Source of the DNA: Batkoa obscura
Taxonomy: Eukaryota > Entomophthoromycota > Entomophthoromycetes > Entomophthorales > Batkoaceae
Length of the DNA: 64,000 bases
Assembly: GCA_030770535.1 (NCBI GenBank)
Contig: JASVEC010000005.1
Coordinates: 1,550,001 to 1,614,000 of the forward strand
Direction of reading: 5' to 3'
Shown one piece after another: positions 21,912 to 35,827 of this stretch. Every line of letters begins with the position of its first letter. Position 1 is the stretch's first letter. A program made the position numbers and the translations under genes. The notes beneath the pieces were generated by a model. That model was not told the origin of the DNA, searched no databases, and worked only from the letters and a program-made list of their open reading frames with translations.

Positions 21912-23506
21912 ATGAATAAAAATAATTATAATACATTCCAAGATGTATTTACACAAAAGCACAATAAAAAAGATAGGTTAGATGAAAGGGAGCCACTATT
22001 AACACATAAAATTCAACCCAAAGTAAATTTATAAATTATTAAATTTGAATAAAAGCTGATTTTCAATAGTATTTATTGCCTATCCATAAACAAGACAAAT
22101 ATTATCTATATTCAGAAAGTGAAAAGTTGGTGTATTTGGATATCAGAGAGTTAATTGAACAGTGGTTTATGAATAGAGAAATTAGTAGTGAAAGGGAAAA
22201 GTTTATTGTCTATTTTTACAACCCAATGGAGGAAATTATTCAAAAATTTGGCGAAGTAAATTCATTAATCTAACTTATTTATTTTATGTTAATCTTATTA
22301 TAGATATTGACGTTACATGACTTGACAATCGAAGATATTTTACTTAAAGAGAACAATGAAAAAGTAGATATATTTAATGGATATTATTTTTTTTCATATA
22401 CAACTATGGAATTAAAGTTAAAGCCAATACCTAAAAATACGGAGGTTGATCAGCTTTTGTACAAGTTTCGAAAAAAGGATAGTGAATACTTTAAGCTTTT
22501 ATTGGAACAACAAGATGAATATTCAGAACAAACGCTAGGAGAAGATATAGGCGATTATGATCATGGAAAAATATATAATATAGTATTCAAGAATTTTATA
22601 TTATGTTTTCATTACGGAGAAAATGATATCAATAATTTAATTAAAAGACCAAATAAAAAAGACAAAATAGATTTAGTTCATTTGAAATTAATAAACAATT
22701 TGAATGAATATATGGAAAAAGAGTTTAGATTAATTGAAAGAGAGGTGTATAAAATAGACAATTTTTATTTAGTTGGAGAAGGAAGAAATAATTTACAACC
22801 TTATTACAATGGCTCACATTTAAGCAACAAATCAAATTTACCTGTTCGTTTGGATCAATTGCGACAAATCATAGTAGCTTATGAGGAATTATTTATAAAT
22901 AAACCTGGAGCGTTTAAAAGTTTATACAACTTTATTTCTAATCATAACGGGCTACATAATAATATAACGCTTAGTTCATCACAAAGGAGTTCTTATTTTG
23001 AGCTATTTAAAAGGAAGAACAAATATACATCATCAAGGAGCAATACACCACGATCTTCCTCTCCATTTAATGAGCCTGTATTTAAATTAGATGCCTTTAA
23101 TTTAAATGAATTTAACACATTGACAATGAATTTTTTACACCAAACTCATAGCTTACAAATTTCAAATGAGCTTTTAAATAGGCTTTTGGAGAGATGCTCA
23201 AGCCTTCAAAAAGCAAACTCCGAATTGGCCTTAGTTTATTCTTCAATGCAACAAACGAATGAATTGGCTAAATTATCTGGTAAGTGTTATAATAACCTTT
23301 GTTACTATTTATATTAAAATTTAATTTTATAAGGCTGGGCTTGGTCTGGAATTCCACTTACTTTCGTTTCTACATTAATGGGAATTAATGTTATTGTGCC
23401 TGGTCAATTCTTCAAGTCATTATCGATGTTTTATTATTATTTTTTATTTATGACAATATTATCTTATTTATTTTTTAAAGTAGCTAATTCTTTTGGGATA
23501 TTATAA
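21912..23506 (+). CDS. CorA-like metal ion transporter with GIN in place of GMN
   Basis: Four exons join in frame: 21912-22022, 22070-22255, 22304-23279 and 23334-23506, giving 481 residues. The cytosolic part contains TLHDLTIEDILLKENNEKVDIFNGYYFF, matching the 'HPLTIEDIL...EK...Y.F' block of CorA superfamily proteins, followed by long helices. At the C-terminus are two membrane segments: GWAWSGIPLTFVSTLMG then INVIVPGQ, a short loop, and SMFYYYFFLFMTILSYLFF. CorA proteins carry Gly-Met-Asn at the end of the first segment as the selectivity filter. Here residues 441-443 read Gly-Ile-Asn, though the neighbouring NV.VPG context of fungal members is kept. Likely a magnesium or other divalent-ion channel in plasma or organelle membrane. 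A MITE begins 4 bp after the stop. Confidence 0.82.
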
Positions 23507-23510
23507 AATT

Positions 23511-23610
23511 ATATGGGGATGTTTTTTTTGGCTTCATTATTTTTTCCACTTTTTAAGCGATTTCAGTGGAAAGATTGTTAATAAAATTCTTAAAAAAAAC
23601 ATCCCCATAT
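23511..23610 (-). mobile_element. MITE, 100 bp, immediately after the CorA-like stop codon
   Basis: ATATGGGGATGTTTTTTTTG opens it and AAAAAACATCCCCATAT closes it. It lies in reverse orientation relative to the 21394 copy. It starts 4 bp beyond the stop at 23504-23506, so it forms the 3' UTR of that gene. Confidence 0.85.
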
Positions 23611-23821
23611 ATCTACTACTAATCATAATAATAAATTTACTAATTTAAAATGCATTTAAATATTTAAATAAAGCTTAGAAAAAACAATATAACAACAATT
23701 GAAGACATTTATTTTTTGTTTAAATGATTTTTAAATATACATGAGATTTGGATAGTTTTATTAACGTTTAACTTTAACAGATACTACTTTTATTATTTTG
23801 TTATGCTTGTGCTTTAAAAAA

Positions 23822-24504
23822 TTAAAGTTCATGAGGATATATTGGTCGTCCTAGAGGAACCACACTTTCTTTATGGATATCTCTAGAAAGGGCTTTGCGC
23901 ATATCATAGGCATCTTCGGCAGGAGAATCAATAGTTCCACCACCGGTATAATATCCTATTACTGTGCGATAAATAGAATAGCCTAGCTGTTTATACATTC
24001 CAATAGCGACAGCATTTGAAGCTCGTACAAACAAGTCAACGAAATATCCTTTATAAATTTTATCGGAGATCTCCTCTAATTGATCCATCATTAACTTGGC
24101 TAAACCTAAACGACGATATTGTGGTGCTACTGTAATTGCTGTTACATGACCATGCCAATTGATTCCCCTACCTTCTGCTTTGCCCATCACTTAAAAGTTA
24201 TTAGTATGGGTTCATCGAAAAAAATATTAACATACTATAACCCATAAGATTATTATTTGGAGACTCTGAAACATAAAATAAATCGGGCCATTGTGCCAAA
24301 TAGGTTAAATAAAAAGAAATGTTATACTAAATAAAAACAATTCAATTAAAATATTTAAAAAGTTATTTGATGCTTACAGTTTCGGTTAATGAGTCTAAAT
24401 TTCTAGTCAAAATAGTTTAGTATAAGTTAATAGGATTATGTTATCAATTACATGTTATTAAATTTAAACAGATCATCGCAACTAAAAGGACGTATTGTTG
24501 TCAT
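23822..24504 (-). CDS. NAA20: NAA20, catalytic subunit of NatB N-terminal acetyltransferase
   Basis: Four exons join in frame: 24504-24452, 24402-24378 (25 bp), 24326-24236 and 24189-23822. The product is 178 residues, the same length as human NAA20. The sequence runs MTTIRPFSCDDLFKFNNINL, then DSLTETYNISFYLTYLAQWP, MMGKAEGRG, HGHVTAITVAPQYRRLGLAK (acetyl-CoA loop R/Q-x-x-G-x-A/L), FVDLFVRASNAVAIGMYKQL, GYSIYRTVIGYYTGGG and DAYDMRKALSRD. NatB, with NAA25, acetylates nascent proteins starting Met-Asp, Met-Glu, Met-Asn or Met-Gln on the ribosome. Confidence 0.96.
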
Positions 24505-25095
24505 AATTGTATAAAAATAAATGAGTTCCGTTTTAGCTTTTTAAAAATTTATAATTTTGTTTTTTTGCAAAAGATAGTTTTGTATAAGTAAATATTAATT
24601 TTCAATTTAATGTGTCTATTAATTATTTTACAATTACAGTAATTTAAATATGCTTTAAAGATTGTTTCATTACATAATATCTTATAAATGTATTTACAGT
24701 TAAACTAAAGACTAATAATAGTTAAATAAAACATAAATATAAGCAAAGTTTAAATAAAGAGCATGTTTATTTTGAATAATAAGTTGATAAAGCATTGTAA
24801 TCTATAGCAAACTCTATAAAATGGTGTCTTTATAAATATAGTACCTTCTATTATACTTTAATAAAACTATCCAGGATTCTGCTTGATTTGCTTTTATGTC
24901 TACTATCATATATACAATATCCTTTACGCATCCCCTTTTTTATTGCTTCAAAGATTAATAAAAGAATTCTTATATTTACCTGGTTTTTAATCTAATACAA
25001 AAATAAACTTTCTTAAATTATACTTTTAATATTTAGTTCGTATGTTCTTAAATATTCATTTTGTTGAGTTTATTATGGTTAGCCTTTTTTCCTAT
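24505..25095. other. intergenic region, no gene seen
   Basis: This 590 bp AT-rich stretch lies between NAA20 and RPL23, both on the minus strand, so it carries the NAA20 promoter and RPL23 3' flank. No repeat or RNA gene was recognised. Confidence 0.45.
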
Positions 25096-25850
25096 TTAAA
25101 CAACAGTTCCTGAGGCAGAGGCAATACGAGGCCATAAATCGGCACATTCTTTACCGACTGGTCCGGTGATGGCTGAACCTTTCATTTCTCCTTTGGCATT
25201 TACAATAACACCGGCATTATCTTCGAAATAAAGATAGACACCATCACGACGGCGCCATGATTTACGTTGACGGATGACAACGGCAGGGAGTACTTAATTT
25301 ATTTAAAAAAGAAAAAAAAAATCAAATTTGAAGTATATTACCTTTTTTACGAAGATCTGGTTTACCCTTCTTTACGGTGGCAAGGACCATATCTCCTACA
25401 CCAGCTGATGGAAGTCTGTTTAAAACACCACCAATTCCGTAAACGGAAATGATGTAAAGATTTTTGGCGCCTGAGTTATCAGCACAATTGATAGTTGCAG
25501 CAACTGGTAAACCGAGTGCCATACGAAATTTGTTACCGGCAGCTAAAAGAGTTAGCTTTTATATTAAAAACGCTAAAATTAAATTACCTCCTCCACGACC
25601 TAATTAAGGTTGAAAAAAAATAAACATTTAGTAATTGTTTTTAAAAGTTTGTCATAAATTCATTATTTAGTGGTCTACATCCATCACAATTTTGTATTCT
25701 TATATTGATTGATTGCAGTTATATCTATTATATTATGCTCTATTGTCTCTATAATTCAATCCATTTTATCTTATATATTTAGTTGACTTGTGATGAATCT
25801 ATATCTTCGCTAATATCAAATCAAAAAAAATACATACCACGTTTGGACAT
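25096..25850 (-). CDS. RPL23: 60S ribosomal protein L23 (uL14)
   Basis: Four exons join in frame: 25850-25838 (13 bp), 25599-25588 (12 bp), 25542-25342 and 25292-25096. The product is 140 residues, the standard length. It reads [20 protein letters not shown], then [76 protein letters not shown] and [20 protein letters not shown], ending [17 protein letters not shown]. The first two exons are microexons fixed by the conserved N-terminal peptide. The protein sits on the intersubunit face of the 60S subunit and contacts 25S rRNA. Confidence 0.97.
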
Positions 25851-26401
25851 TTTATATAATTAAAAGTTTAAAGTGGAAAGAAAGTGTATATGATACCGCT
25901 GAAGGTATAAGAAAAGGAAGTCTTTAATTTGATGTTCATGTAGAATTCAATTTGTCAGTATATTTTTTACTCATCCATCAAGCTACTACTATTTAGTAAA
26001 TGATTGAATATTTAGCCAATCAAATGCTTAATATTGATGTAACAAAGTATTCTTTAAATTTGATTCGTTGAAATTAGATATATTTTCAAGCGTAAAATGT
26101 AATGTAGCACTATAATATAGTTAATGCTAAGAAATGAAATTTATTGTATGAAGAAAATCAATTAGGCACTAATATATTATAAGTTTAAAAATGAAAATGA
26201 TTACCAACACCTTTACTAATTAAAGCATGAAATAAAAACAGTATCACTTTAAAAATAGTAGCTTTATTATTTAACCAGAAAAAGCGACTACTAAATACTT
26301 TATAAGTAGAAACTAAACTAGATTAATCGGATAAATTTATAATACAATTGCTTTTATTTCACGAATTTAAATATTCTAATAAATATAACTGAATAGTCTT
26401 T
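25851..26401. other. intergenic region upstream of RPL23
   Basis: This stretch holds the RPL23 promoter and the 3' flank of the next minus-strand gene. No gene or repeat was recognised. Confidence 0.45.
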
Positions 26402-27528
26402 CTATTCTTGTTTTAGTCTCTTTATATCATTTGATATTGTTTCAATTTTAGCTAATATATCCGAATATACAGTTACTAAATGATGAAATTCATTACCTAG
26501 GCTCTTATAACCATTTAATTCTTTTTGATATTGATTAATTTTGACTTTAGTCAAGTCGTAATCCTCTATTAATTTAGTTTGATATTCTTTTAAACTATTG
26601 ATTTGATCATCATTATATACGCTTAAAAGTACTTGATATTTTACCAATCTAAATAAAAACATATTAAAACGATAATATGTTAAATAAATTATTAAGGTTA
26701 CTGAAATTTAAGCAATATCGAGGTTAAAAAAGACAATAAATAATTTGAATGGGATTTCGAATAGTTGTTTATACCTTTAACTTTGTAATTTACTATCAGC
26801 TCAATTATGATTTCGATATTTTCTTTAATTAGCTGCATAACGTTTAATACTTATAGTATATAAATAAAATCAATCTTACTATTAATAATGACTTGATATT
26901 ATCAAAATATTCTTCTTCTTTTTGTTCTAGCTCATTTTTAGTCTTATTTTTTATTGATTTCGGCAATTCGAACCCTTTCTTTAGCCATTCTTCGTTATTT
27001 TTATTTTCTATTATTGTTAATAAAAAAATTATAAGCAAATTGCTTACTTAAAAGCTCTTCGTTTAAACTCTTCCCAAAATAATACTTCGTAAGTTTAATA
27101 ACATTATCTTTTAAGCTCAATTCTATTAGCTCTGTTAACTCTTTAACTTCCCCGTATTTTATAAAATCCAATCCTACATTGTTTAATGATAAACTACTTT
27201 GGTTATTGAGTGAAATGGTCTTTGATATATTGTTATAGAAAATCTATCGAAAGTTCATTATTACGTTAAAATATTATTAATATCTTAAGCACCTCTTTAT
27301 TTTGTATTTCTTTTTTGTTAAGTTCCGTGTTTACTAATTTCAACAAAGCCTGATATCTTAAATAAACTGCTTTTTTACTCTCGTAAATCTACTCGAATTA
27401 ATATCTTTGTCTTTTTGTATATTTTTATTATATACCTCTTTATTCTTTTCAATACCCCTTTTCCAGCTATTTAATTTTTCATCTTCTTTTTCCTTAATTT
27501 TATCTAATAAACTTTGAATTGAACTCAT
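26402..27528 (-). CDS. unrecognised coiled-coil protein, multi-exon
   Basis: About seven short exons are read from an ATG at 27526-27528 (MSSIQSLLDKIKEKEDEKLN). The visible pieces include SKKAVYLRYQALLKLVNTEL, TISLNNQSSLSLNNVGLDFI, NNEEWLKKGFELPKSIKNKT and a C-terminal helix ending GNEFHHLVTVYSDILAKIET then a short basic tail. All pieces are helical and charged, with heptad-like spacing. The layout would suit a spindle, kinetochore or augmin-type coiled-coil subunit, but no family was identified. Several splice sites between 26660 and 27060 are uncertain. Confidence 0.55.
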
Positions 27529-27699
27529 ACTTAAAAGGTATTGCTGCTATCAAACTTTAAGCTTTTGATTACCTTAAATCACACTTAATTGGTTGAAAGC
27601 AGCCAATTATATTTGGGATCTAATCTGCTATCAATTAAAATTATATTTTGGATAAATACTAAGTTTATTTTTTGTTTAGAATTTAAACTAAAGTTAAAG

Positions 27700-28063
27700 A
27701 TGCCAGTACATTTCGGTGCGTTAATGCCATTAGCAATCATCTCCGCTATGTTCGGAGCAACTTCAGGAGGTCTTTACCTTGCACAAAAGTATAAAAATGA
27801 AGGAAAGGTAAGCTTATTCAATTATTTTGAGAATTTATTTGAACGGATTTAGTACCCACGTTATAATATGGATATTTGGGATAATAGAATGCAAGATAGA
27901 GATGAACGTTTAACTGGAACCAGACGTGGTCAAACAGTAAAGCTATATTATTATTTGTTTAACTTTTATTTATTTTATTAAGGCTGAACCTATTGCTCCT
28001 AAAGAATTCGCAACAAATTCATATTTAAAATATGAAAAACCACTTAATCGTATTTTTATGTGA
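27700..28063 (+). CDS. NDUFA1 (MWFE)-like subunit of mitochondrial complex I
   Basis: Three exons join in frame: 27700-27807, 27853-27936 and 27983-28063, giving 90 residues. Residues 6-28 form one membrane helix (ALMPLAIISAMFGATSGGLY). A region YPRYNMDIWDNRMQDRDERL then TG follows, matching the 'MDRDRRLTG' motif of the NDUFA1 family. This single-pass accessory subunit sits in the membrane arm of NADH:ubiquinone oxidoreductase. Its presence suggests the organism keeps a respiratory complex I. Orthology rests on the motif and size, so the family call is good but not certain. Confidence 0.78.
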
Positions 28064-29738
28064 GACAAAATATATAAAGATACATAATAACTTGCTTGTT
28101 TTTTTATACCTACATATTTATTATAATATTTAATTGGAAGGTTAAATTATGATGAAACCAAAAGAAGCATTTAATTTATAAGTTAGTACCTATTACTTTG
28201 ATGCTTATATATGTTACTACATGATACTATAGTAATTGGCTAAACTTGAATATCGAAATGTAGATCAAAGTAAATATTGCATAGTATAAACATACTTTTA
28301 TGATGATTGAAATATCTCTAATTTGTTCACTAATATTTACATAAATTAATCTGAAATTTAGGATTAAGCACATCTTTTTGATATTTACATCTAATACTAG
28401 CAATACATAGCAATAAAACAACTTGCTCTACTTTTAAATATAAAACTATTATATGTATTCATTTATTTGTTTTTATTGCAATTTAAGCTTCTAAAGAGAA
28501 GGTTCTTCGAATAAAGTTATATAAAAAACAAAAATAAAGGATATCATAAACACTGATGATTTTTCAAAAAAAGGCATATAATGTAAATAATGATAGTTGA
28601 TTTCATCTTATATAATTGCTTATATAAGTCATGTATGAAATTTCGAAAATTAAGGATGTTATTAGAGTTTTTCTAAAGTAATCTGATCGTTTTTTATGAC
28701 TCAAGTCGCAAAAGTAACCAACTGCAACTATAAAACCAATTTTTATAAATTAATCATAATTATCAGAAGAAATAAATTCCAATCGAAAAAACATTATTGA
28801 TATAATTAATATAGTTAAATAGTCCTCCACTATAGCGTTAATGTTTACTACTCTGAACAATTGTTACAAACTAATAGTAAAGTAGCTAATGTTTTGTTAT
28901 TGGTGATTGTGAAATTAACTAATAATTTTCTATAATGGAAGTTAAATCAAACAGTTTATAAAAAAATAATTCTTTATTAAAGATTTTAAAAAATGAAATT
29001 ACTATTGTAGTCCATTGCCTATTTTTTACATAAATTAGAAGGGTGAGATTACTTTAGAAAAATCCTAATAAAATCAAAATTTATCTTGCTATTTCAAAGC
29101 CTTTTAATTATTTTTATAAAACTATATATTTTACTATTATAAACATTTAAACAATCCTTATATAAATCCAAATTAGCTATAATTACCAAAATAGTGCGTT
29201 TTTGTAAATTTTTATTATACAATATTGACTTATTTTTCGGCTGTTTTAACTATGATTTTGAAAACTAAAATAAAAAGAATAAATTATTCTTTCATGTAAT
29301 AAACTCTATATAAAAAACAACTTGAAATAATACCAATTAGACACTAATTAGGATAGTAGAGTCATTATCAAAAAGAAATGCTTTTAGGTTTTAAACCAAT
29401 ATAAACTATTTTATTATCTTTAACTTTATTTCTTTATTTAAACCCTTAAAAGCATCAATGCTATCTTAGGTGTAAAAAATGATCAAATTGTTTGAATTAT
29501 AGTTAGCCAATCAGTTGTATTTATGAGTTTTTAATCAAATAAAAGGAACTTTCACTAATAATTTTCAATCATGAGCATTTGAATTTAAATTAACAAATCA
29601 TTTACCAGAATTTCTTACATTTAGGTTTTAAGTTGATTGGTCAGACATATTATTTGCTTAGAGTAGTAATATATAATCTAGAAGATTCCTAATCTCATTT
29701 ACTTTTATTTTTGTTATCAATTTTATATCAATATTGAG
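28064..29738. other. intergenic region, no gene seen
   Basis: A 1.7 kb AT-rich interval lies between two plus-strand genes. A minus-strand frame at 28227-28421 shows no domain and is not supported. No tRNA, MITE or clear repeat is visible. The right end should hold the importin alpha promoter. Confidence 0.45.
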
Positions 29739-31414
29739 ATGGATAGAGACAGAAGCAAGAAGACCGATAACTTGAAAGATAATATTCATCTTAAACCAGA
29801 TGAAATTCGTCGTCGTCGAGATGAAAACCAAATTATTTTACGTCGTCAGAAAAGAGAAGAAAGTCTTTTAAAGAAACGGAATATGCTCAATCAAACAGTT
29901 GAATCCTCTGATGATTCTGATGAAGATGGTTATCTTATTCCAATTAACAATCAGGTAAGCTTACTTTTAAAATATGGTTACAACTTTGCTAATTATGGTT
30001 TTAGTTAGTAACCGAGCTTTATGACAATGATATGGAAGCTGTTTTGAGAGCAATCACTTCTTTTCGTAAATTACTTTCAAAAGAAAAAAACCCTCCAATT
30101 GAAGAGGTCATTAGAGCAGGCGTAATTGCCCGTTTTGTTGAGCTTTTGGAATTTGATAACTCTCTTGTTCAGGTAAACAAATGTGCACTTAATAAAATTT
30201 CTATACTAACAAACTTTTAGTTTGAAGCAGCTTGGGCTTTGACCAATATTGCATCAGGCACCTCCGAACAAACAGCAGTTGTCATGGATGCTGGTGCCGT
30301 ACCTATTTTTATTAAACTCCTTTCTAGCCCAGTTGTTGATGTTCGCGAGCAAGCAGTTTGGGCACTTGGTAACATTTCTGGTGATAGTCCTGCATGTCGT
30401 GACTTTGTGTTAAGATTGGGTGCTCTTCAACCACTTATTCGTATTTTTGAAGAAGATCATAAACTTACTATGCTTAGAAATGCTGCTTGGACTCTTTCTA
30501 ACTTCTGCCGTGGAAAAAATCCTGCCCCTGCCTGGGAAATGATTAGCCCAGCTATTGATGCCCTTGCTAAACTTGTTTTCTCTTCTGATTTAGAAATTGT
30601 AACTGATGCCTGTTGGGGTTTGTCTTATCTTACTGATGGCTCCAATGATAAAATTCAACGTGTCATTGAAACTGGTATTACCCGTCGTCTTGTTGAACTT
30701 TTAATGCAGGATAACCCTTCCTTACAAACTCCAGCTTTACGTTCAATTGGTAATATTGTCACTGGTGATGACACCCAAACTCAAGTTGTGATTAATTGCG
30801 GTGCATTGGAAGCTCTTCTCCACCTTCTTTCAAATAAAAAAGAAGGAATTAAGAAGGAGGCATGTTGGACCATTTCCAATATCACCGCTGGTAACCTCAC
30901 CCAAGTCACTTCAGTAGTTCATGCCGGATTAATTCCTCCACTTGTCGAAATATTAAAGCATGGTGATTTCAAAACTCAAAAGGAAGCTTGTTGGGCTATT
31001 TCTAATGCTACCACCTGTTTAATTCAAAAGCCTGAGCTTATGCATGCTATTGTTGAAATGGGTATTATACCTCCATTAGTTGATATTTTAGGTTCGGGTG
31101 ATCCAAAGATCATCCAAGTTGCTTTAGATGGTATTGATAATGTTTTAAAGATTGGTCATTGGAGTGGAGCTGATAATGGATACAATCTTTACCGTGATAT
31201 TTTTGAAGAATGTAGATGCGCTGATAAGTTGATTGAACTTCAACATGCTGCCCCAGAAGATATTTTCCAAAAAGCAACAAGTATTCTTGAAACTTACTTT
31301 GGCGATGAAGACTTTGAAGATGATGGTATGATGGATGATACTATTGATGAATCAACTGGGCAATTTGGTTTTGATACTGAAAGTAATCTTCCACAAGGAG
31401 GATATCAATTTTAA
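29739..31414 (+). CDS. SRP1: importin subunit alpha (karyopherin alpha)
   Basis: Three exons join in frame: 29739-29954, 30005-30172 and 30221-31414, giving 525 residues. The N-terminus is the importin-beta-binding domain, rich in Arg/Lys ([20 protein letters not shown]). About ten armadillo repeats follow, with the NLS-binding W...N pairs visible in [40 protein letters not shown] and [10 protein letters not shown]. The C-terminus is acidic ([15 protein letters not shown]). The protein binds classical NLS cargo in the cytoplasm and imports it with importin beta. Codon use is more GC- and C-ending than in neighbouring genes, as expected for high expression. Confidence 0.97.
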
Positions 31415-33363
<1,949 letters not shown>

Positions 33364-33869
33364 ATCAACTAACCCTACTTATCTATTTGTAATTCTAACT
33401 TAATCATGAAAAATAAATCTATAAATAAAGTTATTTAAGTTTTAAACTATCATTTTTTATTTGTTAGCATGCGTAGAATATAATTTTGTAGTATTTTACA
33501 TTTTGGATTTTTTTTAGGATGGACAATGAAATTATTTTTATAGCAGTATTAATTACAAATATTACAAGTTTAGTGAAAAAATTAAAGCCAAACAAAGAGA
33601 TAGCAAATTCGTAATACTATATGGGGCTGTTTTTTTGTGTTTAAGAGTTTTACTAACAATTTTTCCACTCAAATAGCGCTCAAAAGATAGAAAAAGTGAT
33701 GAAGTTAAAAAAAACACCCCCATATATTACATTAAATTATAATGTTATATTTTTATCATTCTGAAACAGAGAGACTCTAAACGATTTTTGAAGAAAGACA
33801 TCAATGAAAGTTAGTTGATTATTTTTCTAATAAAAAGCAGCAAAAGTATCAATCAAATATTCTATTTTA
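33364..33869. other. convergent 3' region with one MITE
   Basis: This 500 bp interval lies between the stops of H4 (+) and PDCD2 (-). It contains the MITE at 33619-33725 and polyadenylation-like AATAAA motifs. Nothing else was recognised. Confidence 0.5.
33619..33725 (+). mobile_element. MITE, 107 bp
   Basis: ATATGGGGCTGTTTTTTTG at the left and AAAAAACACCCCCATAT at the right form terminal inverted repeats. The interior has TTTTTCCACTCAAATAGCGC and a matching inverted GAAAAAGTGATGAAG, as in the other copies. Confidence 0.85.
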
Positions 33870-35679
33870 TTAAGGTTCTAATTGAATTAAACCCAATTCG
33901 CTCGTGTATCCTCCATTTTTGGGTAAACAATTGTTTTTACAGGTGAAGATTAAGATTGTACCAAATTCCCATGAAGATGAATTTAATATTGCCTCCTTTT
34001 CACTCAAGTTTTGGTTTTGCTCTATATTTTTGTTGTTAATATCATCAAAAGGTAAACTACTTAAGATGTTTGGCATAAGTTGAAACTCAAACACTCTATT
34101 TGCACCACAACTTGAGCATTTTTCAAGATTATCTAAAATAATAGGCAGCTTATTTCTTTTAATACTCCCTTTAAAGTTACTTGGAATGCCTAAAAGTAAA
34201 TCGGCCGCTTGACCTACACGTGTATATAATAGTGGGTCACCACCAAGATCATATCTAATTTAATTATAAAAATTAATAAATATTAAATAATTAGGTATTA
34301 TTTATAGTATGATATAATATGACAACATTATATAATACCTTAGTATCTGTTCTGGGTTTTTTGAAATTCTAGCAGAAAATTTTAAAAAGGTTTTATCTGC
34401 TCCAACTAATTTAATAGATTTTTCGTATTGCTCCCCTGACCAAGTAGTGTCTTCTTCTTGCTCTTCATTCTCAACGTTTGGATTATTCTGAAATTGCTCA
34501 ATAAGATTCTTATATTTTTTCACCAAATCATCGTTTAATATATCTTCCTCAATACCTTCGTTGCCCAATCCTAAATCAATATATTCCTCTTCAGTTGCAA
34601 TATAATAACTTGGCAACAATAACAGATTGTTCAACCAATCTTCAGAATGATCTTTATTTTAGATTAATATAAATGTTTACTAAATAGTTACATATATTTA
34701 CCATCTAATTCTATAATTTCATTATTTTTCGTTATTTCTTTCTGAAAAGTGTTAATAAATATAAGTATTTGCAGATTTTGTTAGCTTTTACTTTATTATC
34801 GTCGATCAAAAGGTTTTCCATATTTACATTCAACTCCTCCATTACCCTATCGTCGTCTTTTTCGCTTGATAAATTAACATTTTTACCCCAAACATCACCA
34901 AAACTCTTTAAATATATTAGCTGTCATTAATAAATTATAAAACAACTTACGATGTTAAGTTTATTTTTAGTAACTGTCTTAGTGTTATCTTTCTTTTTCT
35001 TTTTCTTTGTAAGAATTTCTGAGTATTCTTTGTTTAATTTCATCCCCCTCAAGATCTTAATACTAACAATTTAATTAAAAACTTAATTTTAAATACCTTG
35101 AGATTTACCTTTCCATCTTTCCAGCGCATTTTGGTTCAATACAAGCAAATACATATAATGTACGATCATAAGGTGAATTCATTAATGGTGCATAAAGCTG
35201 AGTAACGAAACACATTGAATTAAGACAGTGCCTACATTTACCATACTCATCAAACTTAAGTGGCATTTTAGTTATCCAATCCTTTTAAAACATATTTAAT
35301 AAATACAATTTAAACTATAAATAAGCCAACATACCGGTTTCCCTCCTAGTTTGGAAGTAAAGGGATCCAAATGTTGTTGCTCAGTTGAATCATCTATATA
35401 TCCTAATAACACTTCTCTTTTTGGTTTACTACTTTTCTTCTTCTCCAAAATTTCCTTATTATTTAAATTAAGGAGCTTATTGACATCGTTTTCTAAATTG
35501 GAATTTGGTACTCTGTTTGTCCTCCAGTTATCACTTCCGTTGTCCAAATCCCTTTTATTTTTTGAGCCATCTTCATTACTTAGATTCAACAGCGTATTTG
35601 CATTATTGCTGTCATTAATTTTATTTTTGCTATTATTTTTCTTTTTTGAATTATTGTTTTTCTTGAGAGCAGTTGACAT
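33870..35679 (-). CDS. PDCD2/Tsr4-like ribosome assembly chaperone
   Basis: A multi-exon gene starting MSTALKKNNNSKKKNNS. The N-terminal part holds VLLGYIDDSTEQQHLDPFTS then KLGGKP, the standard opening of PDCD2 family proteins ('LGY.D......D.F.SK.GG.P.W'). Next is a zinc-binding C-x-x-C part (CRHCLNSMCFVTQLYAPL), then FACIEPKCAGKMERWKV. The C-terminal PDCD2_C block has YTRVGQAADLLLGIPS, EKCSSCGANRVFEFQLMPNI and SWEFGTILIFTCKNNC. Tsr4/PDCD2 escorts ribosomal protein uS5 (RPS2) co-translationally. An Asn/Lys-rich low-complexity insert fills the N-terminal 90 residues. About six exons; exact middle boundaries are approximate. Confidence 0.9.
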
Positions 35680-35827
35680 TCGTCTATATTGATGAAGTAA
35701 AAATCTAAAATGTTAAATAAAGTTTAATCCTATTATCATTAACAGCAAAGGCAAAAATATTCCATATAAAATAATTTACTTTATCAAAGTATTTGCAAAA
35801 TTTGAATTTTTGTTTAAAGTATGCTCT

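Noticed and set aside
28227-28421. Minus-strand frame with many Ile/Leu/Tyr codons
   Set aside because: Short, AT-driven, no domain, no splice context and no neighbouring exons.
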